From the NCBI GenBank assembly GCA_032051265.1, contig DAMBYU010000003.1:186001-250000 (forward strand): 64,000 bases of DNA, written 5' to 3'. Every line of letters starts with the position of its first letter. Within the stretch, counting starts at the first letter, position 1. The DNA is from Dryocola sp032051265. Its GTDB lineage: Bacteria > Pseudomonadota > Gammaproteobacteria > Enterobacterales > Enterobacteriaceae. The position numbers and the translations under genes were made by a program. Of this stretch, positions 62,450 through 64,000 are shown one piece after another. Under the pieces are notes generated by a model. That model was given only the letters and a program-made list of their open reading frames with translations. It was not told where the DNA came from and ran no database searches.

Positions 62450-63310
62450 ATGCATAACCATTATATTATTAACGAAGCCGTGGAGTTTCATCCTGCAACC
62501 AGCACATTACGCGATCTTCATAATCCAGACATAGTGGTAGCACTCAACTCTCCTGCCGGGCGGTGCTTGCTGTTGTTAATCTCAAGAGTTGGAACCATTG
62601 TAACGCAACAAGAGTTTATGGATATTGTCTGGAAACAGAGCGGTATGAGGGTGACATCTAATGCTTATTATCAAAACATCTCTGTGCTACGTAAGGGATT
62701 GAAGCGTATTGGTTTAGGCGAAGATATCATCGTAACCATACCCCGTATCGGCCTGACGTTAGCGACAGGAACGCGTATCCGGAAATTGACCTCTGAGGCA
62801 CTGATGGAAGTCAGCCATGAAAATGTACATCTTGTTAACGTTAATGCCCTTAAGCCTGAAGCGTCAGGGAATGATTTCAGCGAGCTGGCCATCGGGAAAC
62901 CCTTTGTTATATCTTATGCTAAAGAAGGGCATCCACAAGAAAACATATCTATCAATGACAAAATATCAATAAAGGCAGTTTTTAGTCGATATTCATTGAT
63001 GCTTGCTGCAATCATAACAGCAATCGCTTTTATGGGCTGGTACGCGTCTAAAGCGAAACCAAATTTTTTTTCGGATTATGTATCCGTGAAGACGATAAAA
63101 GGCTGTCAAATATTATTGTCACCGCCTCTACCAGCCAGATCATACCAGAAAGAAGCGCAGAGCTACGGTGAGCGTTTCATCGATGATTGCCAGAGCTATC
63201 CCTGGATCTATGTCACAAAGATCCCGCATCTTTCTCGTACATCGGTTATTCGATGCGACAAACCATTCGAGCATTCCACATCTTGCATTTCAGAGTATTT
63301 TATCGAGTAA
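62450..63310 (+). CDS. ToxR/CadC-like membrane-bound regulator
   Basis: 286 residues from the ATG at 62450 (a GTG five codons upstream is an alternative; neither has a good ribosome site). The N-terminal winged helix of the OmpR/CadC type spans about 10-110 (GRCLLLLISRVGTIVTQQEF, SNAYYQNISVLRKGLKR, TIPRIGLTLA). One membrane helix lies near 180-198 (LMLAAIITAIAFMGWYA), then a short periplasmic domain of about 80 residues with four Cys. It probably senses an envelope signal and controls the neighbouring fimbrial genes. Confidence 0.88.
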   Translation: MHNHYIINEAVEFHPATSTLRDLHNPDIVVALNSPAGRCLLLLISRVGTIVTQQEFMDIVWKQSGMRVTSNAYYQNISVLRKGLKRIGLGEDIIVTIPRIGLTLATGTRIRKLTSEALMEVSHENVHLVNVNALKPEASGNDFSELAIGKPFVISYAKEGHPQENISINDKISIKAVFSRYSLMLAAIITAIAFMGWYASKAKPNFFSDYVSVKTIKGCQILLSPPLPARSYQKEAQSYGERFIDDCQSYPWIYVTKIPHLSRTSVIRCDKPFEHSTSCISEYFIE

Positions 63311-63314
63311 CATC

Positions 63315-63806
63315 ATGAAATTAAAAGTAGCAGGAGTTGGTGCATCTATTATAATTATAGCGTTCGCTGTTAGCGTAGCATGGCAAACGTTCTACCAAAA
63401 AAGAACACAACAGCCTTTTTCATGCAGAGCTACCCTGACGCAATATAAACATGGCGACACCTTAAAGTTAGCCCTTACGGTTATGTTTAAAGATGGCTAT
63501 GGAACCGTTGCCCTGAACGGACAATCTAAAATGTCCGGCGAACCAGGCCATACTTTCAGCAGGAAGGTATATTTTACTTATAAACATGACGGAGAGTTTT
63601 ACCCCCTGGTCAATCAAAAACTTTTAAAGTATCCTGATGATAATGTCCCCGAAGGGGAGGTAGAGAGAAACCTTTCTGGTTTTTATACGCGAGCCGGACA
63701 AGAGCTATATATAAATATAATTCGCCAGAAAAATGGCAATAATATATTTTTTATTGAAACCATTCCCTTCTTTTCATGTAAAGAAGTCGATATGGTTGGG
63801 CATTAA
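63315..63806 (+). CDS. small membrane-anchored partner of the ToxR-like regulator
   Basis: 163 residues, not recognised by name. It starts 4 bases after the regulator stop (ATG 63315; the frame is open upstream but only as overlap). N-terminal membrane helix at 5-25 (AGVGASIIIIAFAVSVAWQ), then a periplasmic domain with two Cys (PFSCRATL near the start, FFSCKEV near the end). The arrangement resembles ToxR-ToxS and TcpP-TcpH, where the small partner stabilises or modulates the regulator. That role is inferred from architecture only. Confidence 0.8.
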   Translation: MKLKVAGVGASIIIIAFAVSVAWQTFYQKRTQQPFSCRATLTQYKHGDTLKLALTVMFKDGYGTVALNGQSKMSGEPGHTFSRKVYFTYKHDGEFYPLVNQKLLKYPDDNVPEGEVERNLSGFYTRAGQELYINIIRQKNGNNIFFIETIPFFSCKEVDMVGH

Positions 63807-63906
63807 CTACTGGCGCCCTCAGCCTTGAGGGCGATAATATGTTATGTAAAGGAATTTTATTAATTTCGTATATATTATGATAAATGCTTACTTGCATCTG
63901 GCAGAG

Positions 63907-64000
63907 TTAGCCGGTTAGAAAAACCAGCAAATCGGTCTTGTTCCTGAGCCCCAGTTTTCTTATCGCTGAGTTTTTTAATGCGCTGACGCGGCGATAAGAA
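63907..64000 (-). CDS. second LuxR-type regulator, C-terminal end only (cut by window end)
   Basis: Reading leftwards from the edge, the last 30 codons give SYRRVSALKNSAIRKLG, then LRNKTDLLVFLTG and a stop. This is almost identical to the C-terminus of the regulator at 61268 (SYRKVSALKNAAIRKLG, LRNKTDLLVFLTR). It must be the DNA-recognition end of a paralogue, so both probably bind the same or overlapping sites. Confidence 0.85.
   Translation of the reverse strand, partial: SYRRVSALKNSAIRKLGLRNKTDLLVFLTG

Overview
The window is a piece of an enterobacterial (Enterobacteriaceae) chromosome. Gene order and protein sequence over the first 42 kb follow the E. coli rpoD-dnaG-rpsU to yghA neighbourhood very closely: tsaD, plsY, folB, uppP, cca, ygiM, ygiF, glnE, hldE, ubiK, ribB, zupT, ygiDCB, tolC, nudF-yqiB-cpdA-yqiA-parE, mdaB-ygiN, qseBC, ygiW, parC-plsC-ftsP, ygiQ, dkgA-yqhD/yqhC, yghB, metC, exbBD, yghA. 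I cannot name the genus. Several E. coli interstitial genes (glgS, yqiJK, mqsRA, ygiS, ygiV, yqhA) are absent, so the backbone is compact.

Positions 1-42,060 are backbone. It carries replication (dnaG, parC, parE), translation and tRNA maturation (rpsU, tsaD, cca), lipid and envelope synthesis (plsY, plsC, uppP, hldE, tolC, ftsP), cofactor synthesis (folB, ribB under an FMN riboswitch, ubiK), nitrogen regulation (glnE), the QseBC two-component system and TonB energisation (exbBD). Recognisable control elements include a MetJ operator before metC, a Fur box before exbB, a PmrA/QseB-type direct repeat before ygiW, and many bidirectional terminators between convergent genes.

From about 42.2 to 50.9 kb the backbone gives way to accessory genes around gpr (yghZ): a FucR-like DeoR regulator with no fucose genes beside it, three unrecognised proteins, a YeaR-type DUF1971 protein, and a divergent hexuronate locus. 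That locus has a short mannonate dehydratase of the type usual in Firmicutes, opposite uxaC and a GPH-family transporter, with a CRP-like site in the shared promoter region.

From about 50.9 to 64 kb the DNA becomes visibly AT-richer. It holds, on the minus strand, a four-gene chaperone-usher fimbrial operon followed by a microcin V-like type I secretion locus: a double-glycine, glycine-zipper peptide precursor, a CvaA-like membrane fusion protein, a CvaB-like C39-peptidase ABC exporter, and a YjeJ-like protein of unknown function joined to the exporter by a TAATG stop/start overlap. No immunity gene is evident. Beyond the fimbrial promoter lie two closely related LuxR-type regulators, the second cut by the window end. 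They flank a ToxR/CadC-like membrane-bound regulator and its small membrane partner. The microcin locus with its YjeJ-like gene and the ToxRS-like pair are the most promising parts for new biology.
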